Shown one piece after another: positions 27,086 to 36,059 of a DNA stretch of 64,000 bases (its first letter is position 1; the number at the start of each line of letters is the position of its first letter). The notes below the pieces were generated by a model. It did not search any database and was not told where the DNA came from. It saw only the letters and a program-made list of their open reading frames with translations. Position numbers and translations under genes: made by a program. Source of the DNA: JBKPNJ01 sp963695705 (GTDB taxonomy: Bacteria > Actinomycetota > Actinomycetes > Propionibacteriales > Nocardioidaceae); the NCBI GenBank assembly GCA_963695705.1, contig CAVOHB010000009.1, forward strand, positions 1,178,001 through 1,242,000, in the 5' to 3' direction.

Positions 27086-27589
27086 TCAGACCACCTGGTG
27101 CAACCAACGGACGGGGGCTCCGTCGCCCGCGTGCCGGAACGATTCGAGCTCGTCGTCCCAGGGCTTGCCGAGAAGCCGGTCGATCTCGATAGCGAGGGTG
27201 GTCTCGCCGCGGTCGGCCTTCAACACCGCTGCATTGAGTCGGTCCTCTGGGATCAAGGTGTCACCGTGCAGGCCCATCACAGCGTGGAAGATGCCGAGTG
27301 CGGGCGTGTAGGAGAACCGTGCTCCCTCGGCTCCGCTGCTCGGCTCCTCGGTGGTCTCGAAGCGCAGGTGGCTCCAGCCACGCAGTGACGAGGCGAGCCG
27401 GGCGGCGGTCCCGGGTTCGCCCTGCCAGCTGAGCTCCGTGCGGTAGCTGCCCATTGCCGCCGGCTGCGGGATCCAGGACAGGTTGACGCGTACACCCAGG
27501 ACGCCTCCGGCCGCCCACTCGACATGGGGGCACACGGCCGACGGGGCAGAGTGGATGAACAGCACTCCCCGCGTGGCTGCACGACTCAT
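27086..27589 (-). CDS. DUF3145 family protein
   Basis: A soluble protein of 167 residues matching the actinobacterial DUF3145 family: RGVLFIHSAPSAVCPHVEWA at the N-terminus, ELSWQGEPGTAARLASSLRG in the middle and the C-terminal RLLGKPWDDELESFRHAGDG. Function unknown; the gene often lies beside the fab/accD cluster. GGAGGA precedes the ATG by seven bases. Confidence 0.92.
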   Translation of the reverse strand: MSRAATRGVLFIHSAPSAVCPHVEWAAGGVLGVRVNLSWIPQPAAMGSYRTELSWQGEPGTAARLASSLRGWSHLRFETTEEPSSGAEGARFSYTPALGIFHAVMGLHGDTLIPEDRLNAAVLKADRGETTLAIEIDRLLGKPWDDELESFRHAGDGAPVRWLHQVV

Positions 27590-27777
27590 CACCGGATCCT
27601 CCAACAGGCTCGAGATTCGCCTTCCCCAGCGGTCTCGACGACACGGAGTGCCCGGTGACGTTGCCATTGTGCCCCACTCTTCACATGAGCACCAGCACCT
27701 GCCTGCCCGCGCACCCATGAGCCCGGGACCCGGCGGACTGACCCAGTCCGGCGGCAGCGGAACGGCGGACCGGCCGA

Positions 27778-28734
27778 TCAGGAGGACAGGCGTGAGCTGT
27801 AGAGCACCACCGCGACGGCCGCCCCGAGCACGAGCACGAGCGCGTATCCGACGAAGCGGGCGGTGATCTCCCGGTCCTCGGTGGTGAAACCGAACGAGTG
27901 GCTCAGGTTGTCGTACACCGCCGACAGCGCCTCCGACGATCCGGCGATGTAGCTCTGGCCCCCGGCCAGCTGGGCGATCCGCTTGAGCTGACTCTGGTTG
28001 ACCGGCACCGGGATCTGCTGACCATGAGAGTCGATGACGGCGTTACTGGTGCCGACGGCGATCGTGAACACCGGGATGTGCCGTTTCTTCGCCACCCGGG
28101 CCGCGGCGTACGGGGATCGCCCGAAGGTCTTCTTGCCGTCAGAGATCAGCACGATGCGCCCCGGTGCGGGCTCGCTGGGATGAGCCGTGTCGGGCGGGGC
28201 CAGCTTGATCGCGTCGAGGGAGGTGAAGATCGCCTCGCCGGTCGCTGTGTACTCAGCGAGGTGCATCCCGTCGATCGCCCGGTAGGCCGCCGTCCGATCC
28301 AGCGTCGGTGCGACCAGGATGGCGGCGGACCGCGCGAAGGCGATCACCGAGACGTTGAACTGCGTCGGCAGCTGCTCGATGAAGCGCTTGGCCGTGTCCT
28401 TCGCCGCGGCGAGCCGACTGGGGGCCACGTCGTCGGCGCCCATGGACAGTGACACGTCGATGGTGACGACGATCGTGGCCCGCTCCAGCGGTACCCGTGT
28501 GGGCCCGGTGGGCTTGGCGAAGGCCACCACGATCATCGCGACGCTCAGCAAAGACAGTCCGACCGCGATGTGGCGGCCCCAGGCTGGACGCCGGGGGGCG
28601 ATCCTGTCGAGCAGCGCGAGGTTGGTGAACCGCACCGCGTAGGTGGAACGCCGGCGCTGCAGCACGACGTACACGGTCAGCAGAACCGGCACCAGCAACA
28701 GCAGCCACAGCCGTTCGGGGGCCAGGAACGTCAC
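27778..28734 (-). CDS. VWA-domain membrane protein (BatA-like)
   Basis: A protein of 318 residues: two N-terminal membrane segments (about residues 8-25 and 57-75), a von Willebrand A domain with the MIDAS motif DVSLSMGADD near residue 93, and a last membrane segment near 290-312. This is the Bat-type topology, with the VWA domain on one side of the membrane and anchored at both ends. The start overlaps the end of the DUF58 gene by four bases (ATGA). With MoxR and DUF58 it forms a recognised module thought to act as a metal-dependent chaperone or assembly system. Confidence 0.9.
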   Translation of the reverse strand: MTFLAPERLWLLLLVPVLLTVYVVLQRRRSTYAVRFTNLALLDRIAPRRPAWGRHIAVGLSLLSVAMIVVAFAKPTGPTRVPLERATIVVTIDVSLSMGADDVAPSRLAAAKDTAKRFIEQLPTQFNVSVIAFARSAAILVAPTLDRTAAYRAIDGMHLAEYTATGEAIFTSLDAIKLAPPDTAHPSEPAPGRIVLISDGKKTFGRSPYAAARVAKKRHIPVFTIAVGTSNAVIDSHGQQIPVPVNQSQLKRIAQLAGGQSYIAGSSEALSAVYDNLSHSFGFTTEDREITARFVGYALVLVLGAAVAVVLYSSRLSS

Positions 28735-29714
28735 GTGGACACGCCCTTGGGCGGGGTGTGCAACCGCGCTGCCACCCGGCGGTGCGACAACGCGAACCGG
28801 GCCGTATCCGCCACCCAGTCGCTGTCCGTACGGAGCACGAGATGCGCCACACCGGCCCTGCGCAGCGAGCGCCTGGTCCGTTCCCGCTGCAACCGCGCCG
28901 CCTGCGAGTAGGCTTCGCGAACCGCCCGTCTGCCGGTGTTGAGCTGGCGGACCTCACCGCTCTCGGGGTCGACCAGCGACACCCGGCCGACGTTCGGCAG
29001 GTCCATCTCCCGTGGGTCGATGATCTCGACCGCGAGGGCCTGGTGGCGGGCGGAGAGCTGACGCATCGATCGCTCCCACGCCGGAGGGCTGTCGGGGTCC
29101 TCCGAGGCGTCGGAAAGGTCGAGGAAGTCCGAGACGACCACTCGCAGTCCACGCTTGCGCTGACTTCGCGCCACCGACGTGATCGCGCCCACCAGGTCCG
29201 ACGGCCGTTCCCCTGTGGTGGCACGCGGCTCGGCCAGCAGCGAGCGCAGCAGCGCGTACAGTGCCAGCCGCCCCGCCCTGGCCGGCCACCGGCGCAGCCG
29301 ACCGTCCCGCAGGACGTACCCGCCGAACCGGTCACCGAGCCGGAACGTCAGGAAGCCCACGGTGGCCACCGCGGCCACTGCAAGATCGCGCTTCTCCAGC
29401 CGCACGGTGCCGAAGTCCATCGACGCCGACAAGTCGACCAGCGCCCACGTCTCGAGCTCCCGGTCGGCGATCACGTCCCGCACGTGAGGGACCGTTGTCC
29501 GGGCGGTGACATTCCAGTCGATCCGGCGCACGTCGTCCTCACCGGGAAGATAGAGCCGGGCTTCGGCAACATCCGTTCCAGGACCGGGGAAGAGTCCCAG
29601 GTGCTCGCCCTGCAGGAACCCCTCCAGCCGTCGCACGATCTGCAGCTCGAGCCCGCGCAGCGCCCGTTCGGGTGCAAGTCGCGACAGCGGGATCGGCTCG
29701 AGCGGCTCGATCAC
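28731..29714 (-). CDS. DUF58 family protein
   Basis: A protein of 327 residues with the family signature YLPGEDDVRRIDWNVTART near residues 55-75 and an embedded VWA-like region with VDLSASMDFGT. No membrane segment is apparent. It overlaps both neighbours by four bases, so MoxR, DUF58 and the VWA protein are translated as a set. The partner ATPase MoxR probably remodels a client through DUF58 and VWA proteins. Confidence 0.9.
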   Translation of the reverse strand: MIEPLEPIPLSRLAPERALRGLELQIVRRLEGFLQGEHLGLFPGPGTDVAEARLYLPGEDDVRRIDWNVTARTTVPHVRDVIADRELETWALVDLSASMDFGTVRLEKRDLAVAAVATVGFLTFRLGDRFGGYVLRDGRLRRWPARAGRLALYALLRSLLAEPRATTGERPSDLVGAITSVARSQRKRGLRVVVSDFLDLSDASEDPDSPPAWERSMRQLSARHQALAVEIIDPREMDLPNVGRVSLVDPESGEVRQLNTGRRAVREAYSQAARLQRERTRRSLRRAGVAHLVLRTDSDWVADTARFALSHRRVAARLHTPPKGVST

Positions 29715-30766
29715 ACGAACTCCGGCTGCGAGACGTCGTTCCGGTCCGGCCAGACCGGCTGCGGCGGCGGGACGGTGGCCAGGATCCGGTCGACCACATG
29801 CCGCGAGTTCACACCGTCGGCTATCGCATCGAAGCTGAGGACCAGCCGGTGCGCCATCACGTCAGGGGCGACCACCTGCACGTCGGACGGGAGCACGTAG
29901 TCGCGGCCCTGCATCAGCGCCACTGCCCGGGCGGTCGCGGCCAGGCCCAGAGTGGCCCGCGGGCTGGCTCCGATCTCGATGACGCTATCCAGGTCGGGCA
30001 TGTGGAACTCCGCCGGCAACCGGGTGGCGAGCACCAACCGGACGATGTACTCCCCGACCAGGTTGTGCACGAAGACGTACTCCGCGTCTCGCTGCAGCGC
30101 GCGGATGTTCTCCGGTGTCAGGACCGGGCGTGGCGATGGCGGGTCGACGCTCATCCGCCGCAGGATCTCGAACTCCTCGTGCCCGCGGGGAAAGTCGACA
30201 TCGACCTTGAGCAGGAACCGGTCACGCTGGGCCTCCGGAAGCGGATAGACCCCCTCGGACTCGATCGGGTTCTGGGTGGCGATGACGATGAAGGGTTCGG
30301 GCAGCACGAACGTGTGACCACCGATGGACACCTGGTGCTCACCCATCAGCTCGAGCATCGCCGATTGCACCTTGGCCGGCGCCCTGTTGACCTCATCTGC
30401 GAGCACGAAGTTGACGAACACCGGGCCGAGCTCGACGTCGAACGTCTCCTTGCTGGGCCGGTAGATGCGGGTGCCGACGATGTCGGAGGGCACCAGGTCT
30501 GGGGTGAACTGAACACGGGCGAACGTCCCTCCGACGACGGTCGCGAACGTTCGGACCGCCAGCGTCTTCGCCACACCGGGCACGCCTTCCAGCAGGCAGT
30601 GGCCTCTGGCGATCAGCGCCACCATCAGCTGGTCGACCATGTGCTCCTGGCCGACGATGATCCGCTTGACCTCGCTCAGCGCACCGTGGATCAGCGCGGG
30701 GTCGAGAGCATCCAGCTCGCTCCGTCCGGGGTCCGCCTCGCTTTCTGGCGGCAAACCAGCGGTCAT
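29711..30766 (-). CDS. MoxR family AAA+ ATPase
   Basis: A protein of 351 residues. Walker A is EGVPGVAKT near residue 60 and Walker B is VLADEVNRAP near residue 123; the sensor region ATQNPIESEGVYPLPEAQRD follows. MoxR ATPases act as chaperones that activate metal-dependent or membrane-bound complexes. It is the first gene of the three-gene minus-strand operon. Divergent from it, 95 bp away, is the kinase-like membrane protein gene. Confidence 0.95.
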   Translation of the reverse strand: MTAGLPPESEADPGRSELDALDPALIHGALSEVKRIIVGQEHMVDQLMVALIARGHCLLEGVPGVAKTLAVRTFATVVGGTFARVQFTPDLVPSDIVGTRIYRPSKETFDVELGPVFVNFVLADEVNRAPAKVQSAMLELMGEHQVSIGGHTFVLPEPFIVIATQNPIESEGVYPLPEAQRDRFLLKVDVDFPRGHEEFEILRRMSVDPPSPRPVLTPENIRALQRDAEYVFVHNLVGEYIVRLVLATRLPAEFHMPDLDSVIEIGASPRATLGLAATARAVALMQGRDYVLPSDVQVVAPDVMAHRLVLSFDAIADGVNSRHVVDRILATVPPPQPVWPDRNDVSQPEFV

Positions 30767-30861
30767 CCGACCGTCCTCTCCCCGTCACGTCGTACGCTCG
30801 ACGCAGCCCATTCCATCAGATGCGCGGCATCGGAGACGTTGCACGTCTCGGACGGAGGAAG

Positions 30862-31602
30862 ATGTCGACCATCGACGGGCTCTCCGCGGGCCAGCCGCTG
30901 GAGCCCGACGACCCGCCACGCCTCGGCGAGTTCCGCCTCGAGGGCCGCTTGCTGGTCGACGATTCGGGTGTTGTCTACCGCGGTGTCCGCGACGGTGATC
31001 CCACCGCAGCCGTCGCGGTCCTGATCCTCGGTGCCGGTGCTCACGCCGACCCCGCGGCGCGAGGGCGTTTCCTACGGGCCCTGGACCTCGTCGGCGAAGC
31101 GGATCCGGGCCGGATCGCCGCCGCTGACACCGACCCGGACATCGCACCGTGGGTGGCGGTCCCGCTCGCCGACGGAGAGGTCCCTCCCACGGTCCGCGGT
31201 CTGCTTGCCGACGTTGCGTTGCAACGGTCACCGACCCGGCCGGCTCGCGGCCCTCAGTTCGCGCCGTACTGGCATCCGCGCCGCGGGCCCGGGTTCTGGC
31301 GGCTGTGGCCGCTGCCCTGGCCGGACCCGCTCAACACGGCGTCCCGGCTCGCCTATCTGGTCGCCCTGCTGATGATCGCCGTGCTCGCGACGCTCGCGGT
31401 GCTCGTCGCACTGTGGCTGTTCGGCGGGCAACCCCCGTCACGCGTTCCATTGCCGACCCGGCCCTCAAACGTCACACCCACCGGGTCGCCGACACCGACG
31501 CCCAGCCCATCGACCACGCCGACTCCCTCGGAGCCCTCCCCCTCGCCGTCCCATCAGCCGTCGCCGACGGTCACGCTGACCGGACCTCCCCCGATCGTCT
31601 GA
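30862..31602 (+). CDS. Membrane protein with a kinase N-lobe-like cytoplasmic domain and Pro/Ser/Thr-rich outer tail
   Basis: A protein of 246 residues. Residues about 20-120 resemble the N-lobe and hinge of bacterial Ser/Thr kinases: LGEFRLEGRLL, SGVVYRGVRDGD, AVAVLILGAG, ARGRFLRALDL, then PDIAPWVAVPLADGE. The ATP-binding lysine is missing (AVLIL where kinases have AVKVL) and the catalytic lobe is absent. A membrane segment at about 172-195 follows, then about 50 residues rich in Pro, Ser and Thr. It would be a catalytically dead sensor or scaffold. GGAGG lies three bases before the ATG. The similarity is by eye. Confidence 0.65.
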   Translation: MSTIDGLSAGQPLEPDDPPRLGEFRLEGRLLVDDSGVVYRGVRDGDPTAAVAVLILGAGAHADPAARGRFLRALDLVGEADPGRIAAADTDPDIAPWVAVPLADGEVPPTVRGLLADVALQRSPTRPARGPQFAPYWHPRRGPGFWRLWPLPWPDPLNTASRLAYLVALLMIAVLATLAVLVALWLFGGQPPSRVPLPTRPSNVTPTGSPTPTPSPSTTPTPSEPSPSPSHQPSPTVTLTGPPPIV

Positions 31603-31645
31603 GCCGCGACGGTGCCTGCCTCACGACGCCCGCGACCATGACATC

Positions 31646-32224
31646 ATGGCCGTTCCGAGACCCCGGAACCGCAAGGAGCCACGGCCGGCCTTGACCGAAC
31701 CCAACGACTCTCTTCGCCGACAAATACTCAAGGTGTCCGTCCTCGTCATCGCCGTTGCGGTGATGATCGGAGGAGGAATCGCCGTGGTGTCCTTGACCGT
31801 GCTCAACGCCTCGGGGATCCTGCCGGAGGCGACCTCCACCACCCCCGGGACCTCCAGGGCGGTCATTCCCCCGACGACCCCGCCGACCCGCCCCCATCAC
31901 AAGCCCAGGGGCACCCCGACGAAGCCGGCCCAGTCGCCGCAGGCGGGCCAACACCCCGCGATCCGGCTCACGGCCGCGCCGGTGCAGGCAAGCGTGTTCG
32001 AGCGCGTGACGCTGGCCGGGCGATACCCCAACGCAGGCCCGGTGACTCTGCAGGTGCAACGGCGGGAGTTCGGGTCCTGGGTCGACTTTCCGACCTCGGC
32101 GACAGTCAGCGCCGGGCGGTTCCAGACGTACGTCCAGCTCGGTCGGCCGGGCCGCAACTCGCTTCGAGTCGTCGACCCGGCGACGGAGCGTGCCTCGAAT
32201 GCCGTCGCCGTCTTCATCAGCTAG
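31646..32224 (+). CDS. Membrane-anchored protein with extracytoplasmic beta-sandwich-like domain
   Basis: A protein of 192 residues. A charged N-terminus is followed by one membrane segment at about residues 28-52, a Pro/Thr-rich linker (about 65-105) and an 85-residue C-terminal domain. That domain alternates short hydrophobic strands (VTLAGRYPNAGPVTLQVQRR, FQTYVQLGRPGRNSLRVVD), as in Ig-like or CARDB-type folds. It follows the kinase-like gene after 43 bp, co-directional. Function unknown. Confidence 0.6.
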   Translation: MAVPRPRNRKEPRPALTEPNDSLRRQILKVSVLVIAVAVMIGGGIAVVSLTVLNASGILPEATSTTPGTSRAVIPPTTPPTRPHHKPRGTPTKPAQSPQAGQHPAIRLTAAPVQASVFERVTLAGRYPNAGPVTLQVQRREFGSWVDFPTSATVSAGRFQTYVQLGRPGRNSLRVVDPATERASNAVAVFIS

Positions 32225-32304
32225 ATCCGCTGCAAGAAGAAAGATTCCTCGGGCTGGCACGGATCAGGTCGCATTCGGTGCCTTCATCCCCGATACTGAG
32301 TGTA

Positions 32305-34710
32305 ATGACTAATTTACTGTCAGCGAGCACGTCCGTCGTACCGGGCAGTCCGCCCGTCGACGCCGTCGTGCCCGCCGTCGACCCCGCGGTCGACCCCGCC
32401 GTCGACCCCGCGGCGGAACCGCAGCGCCCGGCGAGCCGCGTGTTCGACACTGCCGTGCTGGCGCTCGGCGCGGTCATCTTCGCGGTCTCCGCCGCGCTGA
32501 CTGCGCAGCAGGGCTGGATCACCCCGTGGTACGCCGTGCTGGCCGTGCCGCTGACGCTGCTCATCGCTCGCTTCCCGTTGCTCCTCGATCGCCACGTCGG
32601 GGCCATCGAGATCGGTTTCGAGGCGTGCGTCCTGGTACTCCTGGCATGCACGGCCGAACCGGCGGTCGCCCTATCGATGTGGTCGATGGGAGTCGTCCTC
32701 TCGCAGGCGGTGAACGGCAAGCGCCTGGCGGCGAAGCTGTTCAACATGGGGCTGGGGGTGGCCGCGGGCGCCTTCGCGTTGCTCATCATCGCCAGTCTGC
32801 GCGGCCCGGACGTGTCGACGGTTCGCGAAGTGGTCGCGGTGGGCCTAGGGTGTGCCGGCTACTTCGCGTTCGACTTCTTCGTGTCGGCGGTGTCGGTGTG
32901 CCTGGAGGAGCGGACGCCGTTCCTTGCCCAGATCGCGCAGCCGGATGCCCTGATCGCCGCCAGCTGTTTCGTCGCGGTCGACTCACTCGGCTACCTGGCG
33001 GCGCTGGTGATCCGGGGCCAGCCCAAGTGGGCGATCTTCCTGCTCCTGGTCCCGCTGACAACCATGCTGGTGGCCGCCCGCTCGGTCACCCGCGGACGTG
33101 AGAACGCGCGCCGGCTCACCGTGCTGTTCGCGACGTCGTCGGAGCTGCATCAGCTGCACACGGTCGACGAGATGCTCGAGACACTGCTCACCGGTGCCCG
33201 CGCCGTGCTCCGGGTCAAGCACACCGCCGTGCGTGACGACCGGCCAGGGCCGCGCGAGGTGGGGGCGATGTTCCACGACGGCGAACGGGAGCGCTGGCTC
33301 GTCACCCGCGGGCTCAACCGCGCACGGTCCAACATCGCCGGAGATCGACAGTCGCTCAAGGCGCTGGCAGCGGTGGCCGAGGAGGCGTTCAGCCGGCTGC
33401 GGATGACGAACGAGATGACGCACCTCGCCCGCCACGACACGCTGACCGGTCTGCCCAACCGGTCCCTGTTCCTCGACCGGCTCGATCACGCGCTACGCGT
33501 GCGCCGTCGGCGTCACAGCCGGCTGGCGGTGCTCTTCTGCGACCTCGACGGCTTCAAGCGGGTCAACGACCGTCTCGGACACGCGGCCGGCGACAGCCTG
33601 CTGATCGAGGTGGCCGGTCGTCTGACCTCACGGCTGAGGGACTCCGACACCGTTGCCCGACTCGGTGGGGACGAGTTCGCGATCCTGATCGAGGACGTCG
33701 CCGAGGGCGCCGAGGTGAATGTCTCGTGCGACCGGATACTGGAGGCGCTGCGCGAGCGGATCACGGTGCTCGGACACCGGGTGTCGGTCAGTACGAGCAT
33801 CGGTGTCGCGTTCTCCGAGACCGGCGACACCGCTGACGCGCTGCTCCGTAACGCGGACATGGCGATGTACCAGGCGAAGGGGCTCGGTCGGGACCGGTTC
33901 GCCGTCTACGAGCCGGTTCTCGGACACGCGCGAGTGCAGAAGCTGGAGCTCGTGGAGGCGCTGCGCCTGGCTGTCGAGAACAGTGACCTCACGCTGGTCT
34001 ACCAGCCCGTGCTCGATCTGCGTACCCGGGAGATCGCCGGAGTCGAGGCTCTGGCGCGCTGGACGGTCGACGGACGTGACATCCCACCCGACGTGTTCAT
34101 CGCCGCCGCGGAGGAGAGCGGCCTCGTCGTGCCACTCGGGGAACTCGTGCTGAAGCTCGCCGCGGCCGATGCGCCCATGCTGCGTGAGCTGTTCGGCGAA
34201 GGGATCCGGCTCGGCGTCAACATCTCCGCGCAGGAGCTGAGCGCCAAGGGGTTCGTGCACAACGTCGACCTTGCCCGCTCGGAGATGGGCGACATCGAGC
34301 TCATGCTCGAAGTGACCGAACGCGACTTCGTGAGCAACGACCCTTCGGCGTTGGCGGCGATGACCCGGCTGTCCCAGTCCGGAGTCGTCTTCGCAGTGGA
34401 CGACTTCGGCGTAGGTTTCTCGTCGATCGGCTACCTGCAACAGCTCCCGGTAGCGGTACTCAAGACTGACCGCTCGTTCTCCATGGCCATCGACACCGAC
34501 GAACGCGCCTGCGGGCTGCTGCGCTCCATGGTCTCGATGGGAGAGGCGCTCGGCCTCGACGTCCTGGTCGAGGGGGTCGAACGGGAGTCACAGATCGTCC
34601 ATCTGCTCGACCACGTGGGCGCGACGCACGCCCAGGGTTACCTGCTCCACCAGCCGATGACGCTGACCAACCTCGCCGCCACCCTGGTGCGCGCGCCCAC
34701 CGTCGTCTGA
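32305..34710 (+). CDS. Membrane-bound GGDEF-EAL protein (cyclic di-GMP synthase/phosphodiesterase)
   Basis: A protein of 801 residues. After a VDPAVDP-repeat N-terminus come about six or seven membrane segments (roughly 40-260), a linker, a GGDEF domain (about 375-530) and an EAL domain (about 555-795). The cyclase signature is intact (RLGGDEF) with the inhibitory-site pattern RDSD five residues before it. The EAL core is intact too: GVEALARW, NISAQEL and VDDFGVGFSS. It could both make and degrade c-di-GMP under control of a membrane signal. GTG 32278 is an alternative start. Confidence 0.9.
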   Translation: MTNLLSASTSVVPGSPPVDAVVPAVDPAVDPAVDPAAEPQRPASRVFDTAVLALGAVIFAVSAALTAQQGWITPWYAVLAVPLTLLIARFPLLLDRHVGAIEIGFEACVLVLLACTAEPAVALSMWSMGVVLSQAVNGKRLAAKLFNMGLGVAAGAFALLIIASLRGPDVSTVREVVAVGLGCAGYFAFDFFVSAVSVCLEERTPFLAQIAQPDALIAASCFVAVDSLGYLAALVIRGQPKWAIFLLLVPLTTMLVAARSVTRGRENARRLTVLFATSSELHQLHTVDEMLETLLTGARAVLRVKHTAVRDDRPGPREVGAMFHDGERERWLVTRGLNRARSNIAGDRQSLKALAAVAEEAFSRLRMTNEMTHLARHDTLTGLPNRSLFLDRLDHALRVRRRRHSRLAVLFCDLDGFKRVNDRLGHAAGDSLLIEVAGRLTSRLRDSDTVARLGGDEFAILIEDVAEGAEVNVSCDRILEALRERITVLGHRVSVSTSIGVAFSETGDTADALLRNADMAMYQAKGLGRDRFAVYEPVLGHARVQKLELVEALRLAVENSDLTLVYQPVLDLRTREIAGVEALARWTVDGRDIPPDVFIAAAEESGLVVPLGELVLKLAAADAPMLRELFGEGIRLGVNISAQELSAKGFVHNVDLARSEMGDIELMLEVTERDFVSNDPSALAAMTRLSQSGVVFAVDDFGVGFSSIGYLQQLPVAVLKTDRSFSMAIDTDERACGLLRSMVSMGEALGLDVLVEGVERESQIVHLLDHVGATHAQGYLLHQPMTLTNLAATLVRAPTVV

Positions 34711-34786
34711 CCCTGCTTGCGTCATGCGATCCGAGGTCCATGACCCTCTTTGACCCTCCAGATGCCTGACGCAATGGGCGACGTCG

Positions 34787-35934
34787 TCAGCCGAGTCGGA
34801 TCAGCCACGACCTGCGGGTCGGGCGGATCGCGGAGTCGTACCCACCTGCGACGAGCACCTGGGTGTCGGACAGCGCTGTCGCGGTCTGGAACGAGCGCCG
34901 GCGTCCCAGACCCGAGCCGGGAACCTCTCTTATCACTCCGGTACGGGGGTTGAAGACGTCCATGGTGCGCCCACCCGCGATCGCGACTCTCCCATCGGGA
35001 AGAACGGCGACGGCGTCACCGATCTTGTACCGGCCGTCGGTCAACCGCGGGCCCGGCACAGAGCGGCCGGCCACCGGGTCAACGAGCTCGGTATGCGCGA
35101 ACCGGTGCCTGCTCTCGACCGACGGTGCGCCACCGACAACGAGAACGCACCCATCCGGCAGTGCGGCCGCGCGCGTGTTTGACCCTTGCCCGCAACAGGT
35201 CTGGCCCGGACCGCCAGCGACCCGCGGCCGCGACATACTCGACGGTCGATCTCATCGCGGCGGCACCGGTGCCGGTGCCACCGATCAGCAGCACGCCACC
35301 AGGGACATCCGTCGCCGTATGGGCTGTTCTCGGTTCTGGGAGCGGTGGACCCGGCTGCACGTCGCCTGTCCCCGGGTCGACGAGTTCGACACTGTTCGAG
35401 CGCCCGCCCGTCCGCGCCCCGACCTCCTGCCACCAGTACGAGACCGTTGGGCAGCAGCGTGGCTGTGTGGTCGGCCCGTGGCACCTGCAGAGATCCGAAC
35501 ATGAGAAAGCGGTTCCGCTGCGGGTCGTAGACCTCCATCGACCCGGTCGGCGCGGCGCCCTCCGCGGGATAGCCGCCGATCACCAACACCCTCCCGTCGG
35601 GCAGCAGCGTGGCGGTATGGCTGACACGGGGCTCCGCCATCGCGGGTCCGTCGGTGAAGAGACCGGAGCGCGGATCGAACAGCGCCGAGCGGGCGGCCGC
35701 GTCGACGCCCTCGCAGCCCGCGGTCGAGCAGCCCCCGGTCAACAGGACCCGTCCATCACGGAGTACGACGGCGCGGTGTACGGCGCGGGCCAGATCCAGT
35801 GACGTCGAGTACTGCGCCGCCGACGCTGGACCCTGGCCGGGCGTCGGATCCCGCGTCGGCCCGTCGGTACAGGCGGTTGCCAGGGCGACCGTCAACAGGG
35901 CTGCAGCGAGCCGGAACCGGAGCGCGGAGCCCAT
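34787..35934 (-). pseudogene. Kelch-repeat lipoprotein with two frameshifts
   Basis: Kelch motifs of the form LPDGRVLVIGG and LPNGLVLVAGG continue across three reading frames. The N-terminus has a lipoprotein signal (LLTVALATAC, lipobox cysteine near residue 22). The first break is near 35410, where one G too many in a GGGCGGG run moves the frame before NSVELVDPGTGD. The second is near 35183, where AAA for AA moves it before NTRAAALPDG. With both corrected the product is about 382 residues, a full beta-propeller. Either a decaying gene or two sequence errors, since both are single-base changes in short runs. Confidence 0.75.
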
Positions 35935-36059
35935 CCGCTGAGTGTGCGCCCGAATGGGTCCTGCGTCGACCACCCACCGTCGCCGCCCGAGTCCCGGCTG
36001 TAAGATCGCGCGACGTGCATCAGTCGACCGGGGGGCGCCCGGACGTTACAGCTCTTCGC

